A stretch of 64,000 bases of DNA from DASQEH01 sp038237745. Its GTDB lineage: Bacteria; Actinomycetota; Actinomycetes; Propionibacteriales; Nocardioidaceae. Numbering within the stretch: position 1 is the first letter of the stretch; the number at the start of each line of letters is the position of its first letter. This document shows positions 1 through 7,931 of this stretch, one piece after another. The DNA lies in the NCBI GenBank assembly GCA_038237745.1, contig JBBRYJ010000013.1, forward strand, positions 1 to 64,000. Reading direction: 5' to 3'. The translations under genes were made by a program, and so were the position numbers. Below the pieces are notes generated by a model. That model did no database searches. It saw nothing but the letters and a program-made list of their open reading frames with translations, and was not told where the DNA came from.

Positions 1-430
<430 letters not shown>

Positions 431-456
431 GCCACGCCCAGCACCGGCTCCCGACC

Positions 457-654
457 TCACACCGCCTCCCACACGAACCCGTCCTGCTCGGCGCAAGGCC
501 CAGCGTCGCTGCTGCCGATGACGATCCGGTGCGATACCGAGCCGTCCGGAGCGACGCCGGCGTCCTTGGCCGCGGCACGGCGCCCGTAGAGCGCCAGCTC
601 GACCTGCGAGGCCGGGGTCTTGAACTGGAGGGTGACGGACTCCATGGATGCCAT
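457..654 (-). pseudogene. Remnant of a two-domain VOC (glyoxalase-fold) protein
   Basis: This open frame has 65 codons. The first ~10 residues (MASMESVTLQ) match the beginning of a VOC protein. The rest (from LALYGRRAAAKDAGV to DAGPCAEQDGFVWEAV) matches the last strand-loop region of two-domain VOC proteins, which normally run over 200 residues. The bulk of the protein between these ends is missing, so I read it as an internal, in-frame deletion. It sits 1 nt behind the intact VOC gene at 656-1066 (TGACATG junction) and would be co-transcribed. It may still be translated, but the metal-binding and substrate regions are gone. The family assignment rests on remembered family patterns. Confidence 0.5.
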
Positions 655-655
655 G

Positions 656-1066
656 TCAGCGGACCTTCAGGATGCGGACGAGGTTGCCCGCGGGGTCGCG
701 GACTGCGCAGTCCCGGACGCCGTACGGCTGGTCGGTCGGCTCCTGGACGATCTCCGCATCGCTGGCCTGCAGCTGGTCGAAGGTGCCGTCGAGGTCCTTG
801 GTTGCCAGCAGGAGCATGGCGTAGGTGCCCTTGGCCATCATCTCGGAGATCGTGCGGCGCTCCTCGTCGGTGATGCCAGGGTCGGCGGCCGGCGGGTGCA
901 GGACGATGGAGGTGCCGGGCTGGTCGGCGGGGCCGACCGTGATCCAGCGCATCGTGCCGTTTCCGACGTCGTTGCGGACCTCGAAGCCGAGGGTATCGCG
1001 ATAGAAGGCCAGGGAGGCGTCCGGGTCGTCGTGCGGGAGGAAGCTGGAGTGAATGGTGATGTTCAT
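656..1066 (-). CDS. VOC family protein (glyoxalase/bleomycin-resistance fold)
   Basis: This is a 136-residue single-domain VOC protein. The opening MNITIHSSFLPHDDP leads into SLAFYRDTLGFEVRNDV, the standard first beta-alpha-beta unit. The end EPTDQPYGVRDCAVRDPAGN contains the typical VOC closing motif with a metal-ligand-like region. I chose the ATG at 1066 because it matches the usual N-terminus, although the frame stays open to 1144. The gene follows the AraC-type regulator by 5 nt, so regulator and VOC gene form an operon. VOC proteins act as dioxygenases, lyases or drug-binding proteins, and the substrate cannot be told here. Confidence 0.85.
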   Translation of the reverse strand: MNITIHSSFLPHDDPDASLAFYRDTLGFEVRNDVGNGTMRWITVGPADQPGTSIVLHPPAADPGITDEERRTISEMMAKGTYAMLLLATKDLDGTFDQLQASDAEIVQEPTDQPYGVRDCAVRDPAGNLVRILKVR

Positions 1067-1071
1067 GGCGG

Positions 1072-1521
1072 TCACGCTAGTTGCGACTCCGGGGCCGACG
1101 CTTCTCGATTCCTGATCGGTCTGGTCACCTGTTTCGCGACGCACGACGGCATCTCAGCCCTCGCGCGAACCGTCTGGCGCCGGTAGGTGCTGGGCGGCAC
1201 ACCGACCAGCTCAGTGAAGCGGGTGCTGAAGGAGCCCAGCGACGAGCAGCCGACCGCGAAGCACACCTCGGTGACGCTGAGGTCGCCACGACGCAGCAGC
1301 GCCATAGCGCGCTCGATGCGCCTCGTCATCAGATAGGCGTACGGCGGCTCGCCGTACGCAAGCCGAAACTGGCGGCTGAGGTGCCCGGCGGACATGTTCG
1401 CTCCGCGGGCGAGCGCCTCGACGTCCAGCGGCTGCGCGTACTCTCGGTCGATCCGGTCGCGAACGCGACGCAGCCGCACGAGGTCACTCAGGTGCGGCGA
1501 TGCGGCGAGTCTGCTGGTCAC
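1072..1521 (-). CDS. AraC-family transcriptional regulator (DNA-binding domain only)
   Basis: This is a small regulator of about 149 residues made almost entirely of the AraC double helix-turn-helix. The sequence shows PLDVEALARGANMSAGHLSRQF (first HTH), YLMTRRIERAMALLRRGD (linker helix) and VTEVCFAVGCSSLGSFSTRFTELVG (second HTH with the family signature). There is no N-terminal sensor domain. I placed the start at a GTG (1521); the frame stays open to 1686, so a longer form is possible. The stop lies 5 nt before the VOC gene, which is probably its target or co-regulated partner. AraC-VOC pairs are common in actinobacteria. Confidence 0.8.
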   Translation of the reverse strand: MTSRLAASPHLSDLVRLRRVRDRIDREYAQPLDVEALARGANMSAGHLSRQFRLAYGEPPYAYLMTRRIERAMALLRRGDLSVTEVCFAVGCSSLGSFSTRFTELVGVPPSTYRRQTVRARAEMPSCVAKQVTRPIRNREASAPESQLA

Positions 1522-1698
1522 CCGCGCGATCGTGCCACGTCGCTCCGGCGTTGCAAAGGTGGTCCACCACGCAAACCTTGCGTTGAGCCGCACTAGGTCA
1601 GACCCACTTGTCCCTAGGCAGTGCCAGGGCGGCGATGGCGAAGCAGTAGACACGAACCCAGTGTGATAGCAAGAGGCAGTCCGCAAGGGAGTGCGCAG

Positions 1699-2844
1699 AT
1701 GATCCAGCTCAGCCTCGGGTTGCTCGGTGAGTCAGGCAAAGAGAACGAGTACCGGTTGCCAATCCACCCCGCACACTTCGACCGAATCGACGCCGATGTC
1801 GCCGAAGGTGTCTTCGTGGAGCACGGCTACGGCAAGAGGTACGGCGTCTCGGACGACTTGCTCGCCTCTCACGTCGCCGGCCTCCGGTCGCGGCCGGAGA
1901 TCATGGCGGACACCGACGTCGTGCTCTTGGCCAAACCGACACTGCCCGACGTCCAGGAGCTGCGGAAGGGACAGGTGCTGTGGGGGTGGCCGCACTGCGT
2001 CCAAGATGAGGCGCTCACCCAACTCGCGATCGACAGGCGGCTGACACTGGTCGCCTGGGAGGCGATGAACCACTGGACTGAGGACGGTGGTTTCGGCGTG
2101 CATGTGTTCCATGCGAACAACGAGCTAGCCGGGTACTGCTCCGTGATGCATGCCCTGTCACTCACAGGGTGCACGGGTCACTACGGCCGCCGTCTCTCGG
2201 CAGCCGTGATCGGGTTCGGTAACAGCGCGCGGGGGGCTGTCACAGCCCTTGCTGCGCTGGGAATCCAGGACGTCGTGGTGCTGACGATGCGCGGCCCAAC
2301 CGCAGTCGCCTCGCCGATTCCGTCCGTGACATTGCAGCAACTCGAGCGCTCGTCCGGCGACTCGAGCCGCACGGTCACCCAGGCGGATGACGGGCCAGCG
2401 ACTTCGACGGCGGACTTCCTCTCCGACTACGACATCGTGGTCAACTGCGTGCTGCAGGACACCGATGCGCCTCTCATGTTCGTGACGAACGACGAGCTCG
2501 GGGCCTTCTCGCCAGACGCGCTCTTGGTCGACGTCTCATGTGACGAAGGCATGGGTTTCGAGTGCGCGGTCCCGACGACGTTCGAGCAGCCGATGCTGAC
2601 AGTGGCCAACGGCGTCCACTACTACGGCGTCGACCACAGCCCGTCATACCTGTGGAACTCGGCGACCTGGGAGATCAGTTCCGCACTCGTGCCATTCCTT
2701 CGCCCTGTCATGCAGGGTCCCGACTCCTGGCGGGCCAACGAGACGATCCATCGAGCGATCGAGATTCGTGACGGCGTCATCCAGAATCCCAAGATCCTCT
2801 CGTTCCAGGGAAGGTCCCCCGACTACCCACACGCGCGGCTCTGA
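1699..2844 (+). CDS. N5-(carboxyethyl)ornithine synthase-like / alanine dehydrogenase-PNT family oxidoreductase
   Basis: This 381-residue enzyme belongs to the alanine dehydrogenase/transhydrogenase/saccharopine-reductase family. N-terminal features are LGLLGESGKENEYRLP and, after ~90 residues, GQVLWGWPHCVQD, which resembles the block in N5-(carboxyethyl)ornithine synthases that condense pyruvate and ornithine using NADPH. The Rossmann motif AVIGFGNSARGAV lies near residue 175. A second conserved block, VNCVLQDTDAPLMFVT followed by LVDVSCDEGMGFECA, is typical of the group. The ATG at 1699 is preceded by an AAGGGAG ribosome site, so I prefer it to the upstream frame extension. The gene stands alone with no obvious pathway neighbours. 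The exact substrate is inferred from family resemblance only. Confidence 0.75.
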   Translation: MIQLSLGLLGESGKENEYRLPIHPAHFDRIDADVAEGVFVEHGYGKRYGVSDDLLASHVAGLRSRPEIMADTDVVLLAKPTLPDVQELRKGQVLWGWPHCVQDEALTQLAIDRRLTLVAWEAMNHWTEDGGFGVHVFHANNELAGYCSVMHALSLTGCTGHYGRRLSAAVIGFGNSARGAVTALAALGIQDVVVLTMRGPTAVASPIPSVTLQQLERSSGDSSRTVTQADDGPATSTADFLSDYDIVVNCVLQDTDAPLMFVTNDELGAFSPDALLVDVSCDEGMGFECAVPTTFEQPMLTVANGVHYYGVDHSPSYLWNSATWEISSALVPFLRPVMQGPDSWRANETIHRAIEIRDGVIQNPKILSFQGRSPDYPHARL

Positions 2845-3225
2845 GTCGAGGCAAGAGCCGGGCTGGGCCCTCTGCTACCGCAGCGGGCGCGCGGATGGTC
2901 AGGCGACCCCAGGCCCGGCATCTGGTCCTGCGGCGGCCGGCGCTCACCGGGAATGACGAGACGACGTCCGCGTGGTGAGGGCTCTCGCTCCAACCACATA
3001 CCCTGAACAGCGGCCCTGCTCGGCGCATTCGGGATTGTGCTGAGCAGCCCGGGAGTATTCGTGCCAGGTCAGTAGGGGTGCTCAACGGACGATGGCAAAG
3101 CTCGTTGATGCGATGAAGCCTGTACCCAGTGGCTCGGTGACCCGGGCGGGCTTACTACGCTGTTCGCGGCACGTGAGTCCTCGTTGGCCGCTTCCTTCGT
3201 CCGTCGCGCTGGCCCCGCCTGCCTC
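2845..3225. other. Gene-free stretch before tRNA-Lys
   Basis: About 380 bp with no convincing coding frame on either strand. The short open frames here show no recognisable domain. The right part must hold the tRNA-Lys promoter, but I see no clear -35/-10 pair. Confidence 0.5.
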
Positions 3226-3298
3226 GGGCCTCTAGCTCAATTGGCAGAGCAGCGGACTTTTAATCCGCGGGTTGTGGGTTCGAGTCCCACGGGGCCCA
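3226..3298 (+). tRNA. tRNA-Lys (anticodon TTT)
   Basis: A complete cloverleaf can be drawn. The acceptor arm GGGCCTC pairs with GGGGCCC (one T-G pair), the D arm is AGCTCAATTGGCAGAGCA, the anticodon arm GCGGA-CTTTTAA-TCCGC carries anticodon TTT, and the T arm is GTGGGTTCGAGTCCCAC. The discriminator base is A at 3298 and the CCA end is not fully encoded (it reads CACA). A truncated IS110 element lies downstream. No duplicated tRNA 3' end is visible, so there is no direct sign of integrase-mediated insertion into the tRNA. Confidence 0.97.
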
Positions 3299-3330
3299 CA
3301 AATCCGCAGGTCAGCAACGCGGCGCCTCCG

Positions 3331-3346
3331 GCGCACCATGGTGCGC
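3331..3346. repeat. 16-bp perfect palindrome just after tRNA-Lys
   Basis: GCGCACCATGGTGCGC reads identically on both strands. It starts 33 bp after the tRNA and overlaps an alternative small hairpin (GCGCC-TCC-GGCGC). It could be part of the tRNA terminator, a protein site, or the edge of the IS110 remnant. There is no T-tract after it. Confidence 0.6.
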
Positions 3347-3349
3347 GAA

Positions 3350-3857
3350 GATTTTCCGGGGACGTCGCGTTTGGCTGTAGTCACGGACCCGATGCCGGAG
3401 TGAGACTCGGTGTGTTCGTCGCGGTCGACCCCGAATCCTCTGTAGTGCCGCTGAGCCTGTAGGTCAGCATGGTGGTGGAGGGCTTCCACGGGAACCGTGG
3501 ATTGGTGCCTTCGAGCCCGAGCGTCAGACTGCTGAATCTCCCTGCCCTCCCCGCGACGGACACCGAACAGTCCCGTCGAGATGGAGTAGGTGAGCAGGAT
3601 GGAAGTAGTGCACCAGCGGTGTGCTGGGTTGGACATCTTCAAGAAGGACGCCAAGGTGTGCGTCCGGATCGCCGGTGCGGGTCGCCGCAAGACGATCGAG
3701 ACCGTGACCACGTGGTCCTCGATGACCAACCAGGTCTTGGCTCTTCGTGAGCACCTGATCGCCCAGCAGGTCACGTGTGCGGTGATGGAGGCGACCGGGG
3801 ACTACTGGAAGCCGTTCTACTACCTGCTCGAGGATGCCGGGTTCGAGGTGATGCGGC
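3350..3857 (+). mobile_element. Truncated IS110-family insertion sequence
   Basis: The stretch holds a long non-coding left part followed by the first ~85 codons of an IS110-type transposase. Resemblance to IS110 stops abruptly after GFEVM near 3857, so the right two thirds of the element are missing. IS110 elements have no clear terminal inverted repeats, so the left boundary is only estimated. Confidence 0.6.
3430..3580 (+). ncRNA. Possible IS110 bridge-RNA region (remnant)
   Basis: In the IS110 group, the non-coding region before the transposase encodes a structured bridge RNA that pairs with donor and target DNA (known for IS621). Here the equivalent stretch is GC-rich and contains a perfect hairpin with arms CCACGG (3486-3491) and CCGTGG (3495-3500) around a 3-nt loop. 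The assignment comes from position and this one stem only; a covariance model would be needed to place the loops. Confidence 0.3.
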
Positions 3858-3940
3858 TCTTCACAGTTGAGGGTGTAGAGCCCGTTTCTCTCGTGACAAC
3901 GCCTTACTCAGCTGCAACATCTGGTGCCACCGTCGCCTGA
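3599..3940 (+). pseudogene. IS110 transposase, N-terminal fragment
   Basis: The reading frame opens with MEVVHQRCAGLDIFKKDAKV, the classic IS110 DEDD-transposase start with the first catalytic Asp (GLDIFKKD). It continues through VMEATGDYWKPFYYLLEDAGFEVM, which carries the family's second acidic residue (E of MEATG). After that the sequence (RLFTVEGVEP...) is unrelated, and the frame stops at 3940. Full-length IS110 transposases have ~400 residues and a C-terminal catalytic Ser domain, missing here, so it cannot be active. A GTG at 3590 is an alternative start. The downstream junction marks a deletion or recombination event. Confidence 0.85.
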
Positions 3941-3952
3941 ACCAGTCGCGCG

Positions 3953-3970
3953 TCTATAGACCCTCTATAG
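3953..3970. promoter_or_regulatory. Direct repeat TCTATAG x2 before the lipoprotein gene
   Basis: Two copies of TCTATAG (3953-3959 and 3964-3970) are 11 bp apart, one helical turn, and end 12 bp before the ATG at 3983. They could be -10-like elements or a small operator. The evidence is position and repetition only. Confidence 0.3.
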
Positions 3971-3982
3971 TGAGGTGCCAGT

Positions 3983-4552
3983 ATGAAAACCAGCCTCCGG
4001 AGCCTTGCCGCTTTGGCGCTGCTTGGCATTACGGGGTGCGGCGCTCAAGCGCCAGTGGGTGATTCTCCATCCGCGCATACCCTCTTCGAGGCTAGCCATG
4101 TCAAGGCATACTCCTCGATCAATGAGCTCATGCGCGATTCAACTGCGGTCGTCGTTGTCACGGCACTTGCCGGCGCATCGAGATTGGCTTCCGATGAGGA
4201 GGGACAGTCGGAGTTGTCCGCCACCGTCACTCACGTGAGGGTTGATCGGCTGCTTTGGGGGAATCTGGAGGGTGAGTCAACTCTGTTTAATCGTCAGCTT
4301 GGAAATAGCTCGCCGGAGATGAGCGGGGTTCGGCCCTATTCTGAAGCCAGCACACATTACGCCCTATTTATCACACCATTCGAATTCAGAGAAGGTGTCT
4401 CAACGGGACAATACCTAGTCACCGGTGACTCCGCCGAGTATCTCGACGATGGGGGCTCGTGCACGCTCCTTTCCAAGGAGGTAGGCGAACAGATCCCGCG
4501 GATCCTCACCGAGAAGGAGTTGGCTGCTGCTCTCCTTAGCCCGGATCGTTGA
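3983..4552 (+). CDS. Putative secreted lipoprotein of unknown function
   Basis: The 189-residue product starts with a lipoprotein signal: MKTSLRSL, a hydrophobic stretch, then the lipobox ITGC at residues 16-19. The mature part shows no domain I recognise. It contains a possible strand-rich region (AVVVVTALAGASRL, ATVTHVRVDRLLWG, HYALFITPFEF) resembling small lipoproteins whose domains bind unknown ligands. Base composition is lower in GC than its neighbours, and the gene lies just behind the truncated IS110 element, so it may be a horizontally acquired insert. A weak GAGGTG ribosome site precedes the ATG. Confidence 0.7.
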   Translation: MKTSLRSLAALALLGITGCGAQAPVGDSPSAHTLFEASHVKAYSSINELMRDSTAVVVVTALAGASRLASDEEGQSELSATVTHVRVDRLLWGNLEGESTLFNRQLGNSSPEMSGVRPYSEASTHYALFITPFEFREGVSTGQYLVTGDSAEYLDDGGSCTLLSKEVGEQIPRILTEKELAAALLSPDR

Positions 4553-4692
4553 GGAGCCCTCCTCCTGAGGTGCGAGGACACGTCCAGGGCATCGCGACCG
4601 GTACATCAAGCAACCGCGTTGCCGAGAGGTCGAGGTCCGCAACTCGCTTGCCTGGTGGTGCCCTCCTGCGGTTGGGTAGCGGCGTGAGCAAC

Positions 4693-5223
4693 ATGTGGAC
4701 GACACCGGAGGACGACCTCAGAACCTACGGGAACCCCGTGGGCGAGAAGGCGACCTATCGGGAGTACCTCAGCAACTACCGGCTGACGATCACGATGAAG
4801 TGCGACGGCCTTGACGCCGACCAGCTCAGCCGACGCTCGGTACCGCCCAGCGCCCTGAGCCTGCTCGGCCTTGTTCGTCATCTGGCTCAAATGGAGAACC
4901 ACTGGTTCCAACGCGTGCTGCAGGGCCGAACCGACGCACCTCGCCTTTACAAGCGCGAGGACGACTCGGACTGGGACTTCCGGGGCGCGAGCGCCGACTC
5001 CGAGACTGTCGATGAGGCCTTCGCAACCTGGAAGGCCGAGATGGGCAAGGCCGACCAATGGCTGGACGCCCTCGAGGAAGCCGACCTAGACCGCGAAATT
5101 CCCTTCGACGATGGCACAGTCGCAGTGCGCGACGTACTTGTCCACGTGATCGAGGAGTACTCGCGGCACGCCGGTCATGCCGACCTGTTGCGCGAGTGCA
5201 TTGACGGGCGCACCGGCCAGTGA
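4693..5223 (+). CDS. DinB/DUF664 family protein
   Basis: The 176-residue protein has the DinB-like four-helix bundle pattern of actinobacterial DUF664 proteins. It has helix 2 with LSLLGLVRHLAQMENHWFQRVL (His of the metal triad), the middle block FATWKAEMGKADQWLDAL, and the final helix VLVHVIEEYSRHAGHADLLRECIDG with the HxxxxxxHxxH-like pair (H of EYSRHAGHAD). Members act as thiol- (often mycothiol-) dependent, metal-binding S-transferases. I start at the ATG 4693; a GTG three codons upstream (4684) is equally possible. The gene stands alone. Confidence 0.85.
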   Translation: MWTTPEDDLRTYGNPVGEKATYREYLSNYRLTITMKCDGLDADQLSRRSVPPSALSLLGLVRHLAQMENHWFQRVLQGRTDAPRLYKREDDSDWDFRGASADSETVDEAFATWKAEMGKADQWLDALEEADLDREIPFDDGTVAVRDVLVHVIEEYSRHAGHADLLRECIDGRTGQ

Positions 5224-5419
5224 CCTTCGCGGCCGGCCAGCCGCGAGCAAAATCGCTCGTATTCGCAACACTCCGAGAGGAAAGACTGGCGCACGCTGAC
5301 ACCAGACTCCGCGTGGCCCTGGTGCTTGGTACCGTGCCGCGAGCTGTGCCGGAAGTCAGGGACACGACCGCATGTGTGCAAACCCAGAGGCGCCTCGCCG
5401 CTGGGTGAGGCGCCCACGC

Positions 5420-5635
5420 GAAGGGTTGGACGAGCCGCAGCTTGTTCCCGAACGGGTCGCGCATACCGGCGTCGATCCCGTACGGCTGCTCGTTTGGGCC
5501 GTCGGTGAACTCGACGTCCTTGGCCGACAACTCCTCATAGGTCTTGCGACAGTCGTCGGTGACGAACCCGCCCCAGCCGCCGATCACACCCTTGGTGATG
5601 AGTTCACGGACCCGCTGTCGGATTGGGTGGTCCGT
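5420..5635 (-). pseudogene. VOC protein remnant (C-terminal half)
   Basis: On the minus strand a stretch of about 70 residues matches the second half of a VOC protein: RELITKG, GGFVTDDCRKTYEELSAKDVEF, then YGIDAGMRDPFGNKLRLVQP. The first beta-alpha-beta half is missing, no start codon is in place, and the frame runs on past the normal end without a stop. The upstream end abuts the ribosome-site region of the DGPF gene on the other strand. I interpret it as a decayed gene truncated when the DGPF-ECF42 pair came in, or the reverse. Confidence 0.7.
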
Positions 5636-5687
5636 CGATCGTCGTATCGTCGTAAGCACCCACCACCTAGCCAGGAGTGAGCAGCCC

Positions 5688-6032
5688 ATGAAGTACATGA
5701 TGTTCGTCGTCGCCGACCCTGACGCAGCAGCCGAAGCCGAGCCATCGCCGGACGACCTGACCATCGAGCAGTGGCTGGCCGACGTCGACGGCCGAGGGAA
5801 ACGCATCACGGGTGACGCCCTGCGCCCGATCAGCGACGCCACGACCGTCAGAGTCAGCCGCGGGCAGGTACTCGTCACCGATGGGCCCTTCACGGAGTCC
5901 AAGGAGTGGATCGCCGGCTTCGACATCCTCGAGTGCGACAACCTCGACGAGGCCATCGCGATCGCCGCGCAGCATCCGCAGGCCAACGGCGGCAAGCTCG
6001 AGCTCCGCCCGTTCTGGACGGACGAGGATTGA
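5688..6032 (+). CDS. YCII/DGPF-domain protein, partner of the ECF42-type sigma factor
   Basis: The 114-residue protein begins MKYMMFVV and carries the eponymous DGPF motif in VLVTDGPFTESKEWIAGF, followed by AIAIAAQHP. The fold is a small ferredoxin-like YCII barrel. DGPF proteins are the conserved neighbours of ECF42-type sigma factors and are thought to be regulated by them; their biochemical role is unknown. The ATG at 5688 is preceded by AGGAG about 11 nt upstream. The stop TGA (6030-6032) overlaps the TTG start of the sigma gene. Confidence 0.9.
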   Translation: MKYMMFVVADPDAAAEAEPSPDDLTIEQWLADVDGRGKRITGDALRPISDATTVRVSRGQVLVTDGPFTESKEWIAGFDILECDNLDEAIAIAAQHPQANGGKLELRPFWTDED

Positions 6033-7267
6033 CCTCAGATACGCACCGCGCGACGACCGAGATGATCACCTCGGTCGTCGTCGCGGAGCGTACCGGCATG
6101 GTCGCGAGTCTCATCCGGCTCACCGGCAACTGGGACCTTGCCGAGGACTGCGTCCAGGACGCAGTCGAGCGAGCACTTGTGCACTGGCCTGACAAGGGCA
6201 TCCCCCGCGCACCCGCGGCCTGGCTCACTACCGTGGCGAAGAACCGCGCAGTCGATGTGCTGCGTCGTCGTCAGACGGAGCAGGCGAAGCTTCAGCAGCG
6301 CGCGATCATGGAGGAGATGGGCCCGAGCGATGCCTGGCACCCAGGTTCCCGGTCCGACGACCGGCTGCTTTTGATCTTCACCTGCTGCCACCCAGCGCTT
6401 GCCCTCGAAGGTCAGGTGGCCCTGACACTGCGGACTGTGGCCGGGCTCAGCACAGCAGAGATCGCGCGGGCCTTCCTGGTCTCGGAGTCCACCATGTCCC
6501 AGCGACTGCTGCGGACCAAGCGCAAGATCTCCAACGCCGCAATCCCCTACCAAGTGCCTCCCGACGAGCTGCTCGCTGAGCGCACCGGTGGAGTTCTCGG
6601 CGTCCTCTATCTCATCTTCAACGCGGGCTACGGCCAGCGCGAGGACCACCTGGCCGTTGAGTCGCTGCGACTCGCCCGCATGCTGGTCGACCTGTTGCCC
6701 CGCGATGATGAGGCTCGCGGGCTGCTGGCGCTGGTCACGTTTCAGATGTCACGGCGCTCTACCCGCTTCGACGCTCATGGCGATCTCGTCCCGATGGAGG
6801 AGCAGGACCGCAGAAGGTGGGATCCCACGCTCATCGCGGAGGGACACACCCACCTGCGCCAAGCGGCAAGCTCGGGCCGTCCACCCGGGGCCTACCGGCT
6901 ACAGGCACAGATCGCTGCCTGCCATGCCACGTCGGAGACTGCGAAGGCGACCGACTGGGGCACCGTCGTCACCCTCTACGACGCCCTGCTCGCTGCCCAG
7001 CCGTCATCCGTGATCGCGCTGAACCGGGCCATCGCCGTCGGCTTCCGCGATGGCTACGAGGACGGCATCGCGGCGCTGGACGGTTTGGACGCGGAAGACT
7101 TGGCAGGCTACTACCTGTTGCCAGCGGCTCGTGCAGACTTCCTGCGCCGCCTCGGGCGAGACGACTTGGCGCAGCACTCCTACCGGACAGCGCTCGGCCT
7201 CGCCCCTGCTGGCCAGCCCGAGCAGCGGCTGCTGTACCGGCGTCTCACAGAGCTACGGCCCCCGTAG
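6029..7267 (+). CDS. ECF42-type RNA polymerase sigma factor with C-terminal extension (DUF6596)
   Basis: The 412-residue protein has the sigma-70 region 2 (LIRLTGNWDLAEDCVQDAVERAL), PAAWLTTVAKNRAVDVLRRR, region 4 with the HTH TVAGLSTAEIARAFLVSESTMSQRL, then a ~220-residue C-terminal part with GVLYLIFNAGYG and repeats resembling TPR helices (VVTLYDALLAAQPSSVIALNRAIAV). This architecture defines the ECF42 group, which lacks an anti-sigma factor and may be controlled through the C-terminal extension. The start is taken as the TTG at 6029 because it overlaps the DGPF stop; the ATG at 6062 would cut part of the first helix. The target promoter is not evident here. Confidence 0.9.
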   Translation: MTSDTHRATTEMITSVVVAERTGMVASLIRLTGNWDLAEDCVQDAVERALVHWPDKGIPRAPAAWLTTVAKNRAVDVLRRRQTEQAKLQQRAIMEEMGPSDAWHPGSRSDDRLLLIFTCCHPALALEGQVALTLRTVAGLSTAEIARAFLVSESTMSQRLLRTKRKISNAAIPYQVPPDELLAERTGGVLGVLYLIFNAGYGQREDHLAVESLRLARMLVDLLPRDDEARGLLALVTFQMSRRSTRFDAHGDLVPMEEQDRRRWDPTLIAEGHTHLRQAASSGRPPGAYRLQAQIAACHATSETAKATDWGTVVTLYDALLAAQPSSVIALNRAIAVGFRDGYEDGIAALDGLDAEDLAGYYLLPAARADFLRRLGRDDLAQHSYRTALGLAPAGQPEQRLLYRRLTELRPP

Positions 7268-7299
7268 GGCCTCTCCAGCCCAGCGAGGAAACCGCCACG

Positions 7300-7917
7300 T
7301 CAGGCCGGGCTTGGCGCGCCCTCGGCCTCACGTCTGTCCGGGAGCTTGGCGAAGTCCTTCGGAAGGAAGTGGCCCTCGCCGAGCTGGGCCTCGATCTGCT
7401 CGAGGCTCCGACCGGTGAGCTCGGGCATCCGCAGCCAGACGAAGATCCACGCCGCGACGTTGAAGGCCGCGTAGAGCCACATCGTCTGCCCCACTCCGAC
7501 GTTGTCGATGGTCGTCAGCAGCGTCAGCGTGATGAGGACGTTCGTGCTCCACAGGGTCGCCGACTGAGCAGCCGTCCCGGCTCCACGGACCGCAAGCGGA
7601 TAGATCTCGGAGCCGGTCAGCCAACCCATCAACTGCAGACCCCCAGCGTTGAAGAACATGAAGACGATGAGGCAGCCGACGATGAAAGGGGTGGCGCTGC
7701 GTCCATCGTTGCCGGTGACGAACAGGAAACCGAGCACGGCCAAGCTCGCGGCGGCACCCGGCACCATCGTGAGGGTCAGGCGGCGGCGACCTACACGATC
7801 CACGATCGACAGGCCGACGATCATCATCACCAGGTAGGTGACACCGAGGCCGACGCTGACCAGAAGCGCAGCGGTTGTCGAGAAACCGTCGGCCCATTGT
7901 GCAGTGGGAGGCCACAT
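7300..7917 (-). pseudogene. Sugar-porter MFS transporter, C-terminal half only
   Basis: The 205-codon frame equals the second six-helix half of a sugar-porter family transporter. It has VDRVGRRRLTL between the first two helices (the second copy of the GRR motif), GSEIYPLAVRGAGTAAQ, and the family end PELTGRSLEQIEAQ. A full protein has ~12 helices and 450-480 residues. The N-terminal half is absent: the ATG at 7917 lies only 14 nt behind the stop of the GH15 gene. It is therefore truncated by a deletion and probably not functional alone. Confidence 0.8.
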
Positions 7918-7931
7918 GGCGTGACGGCAGA

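Noticed and set aside
2845..3225. Second tRNA or integrase attachment site next to tRNA-Lys
   Set aside because: No second cloverleaf, no integrase and no repeat of the tRNA 3' end were found within the window.
4826..5995. A 389-codon minus-strand frame across the DinB gene and the DGPF gene
   Set aside because: Only its middle (5420-5635) resembles a VOC half; the rest is antisense to well-supported genes, so I kept just the remnant.
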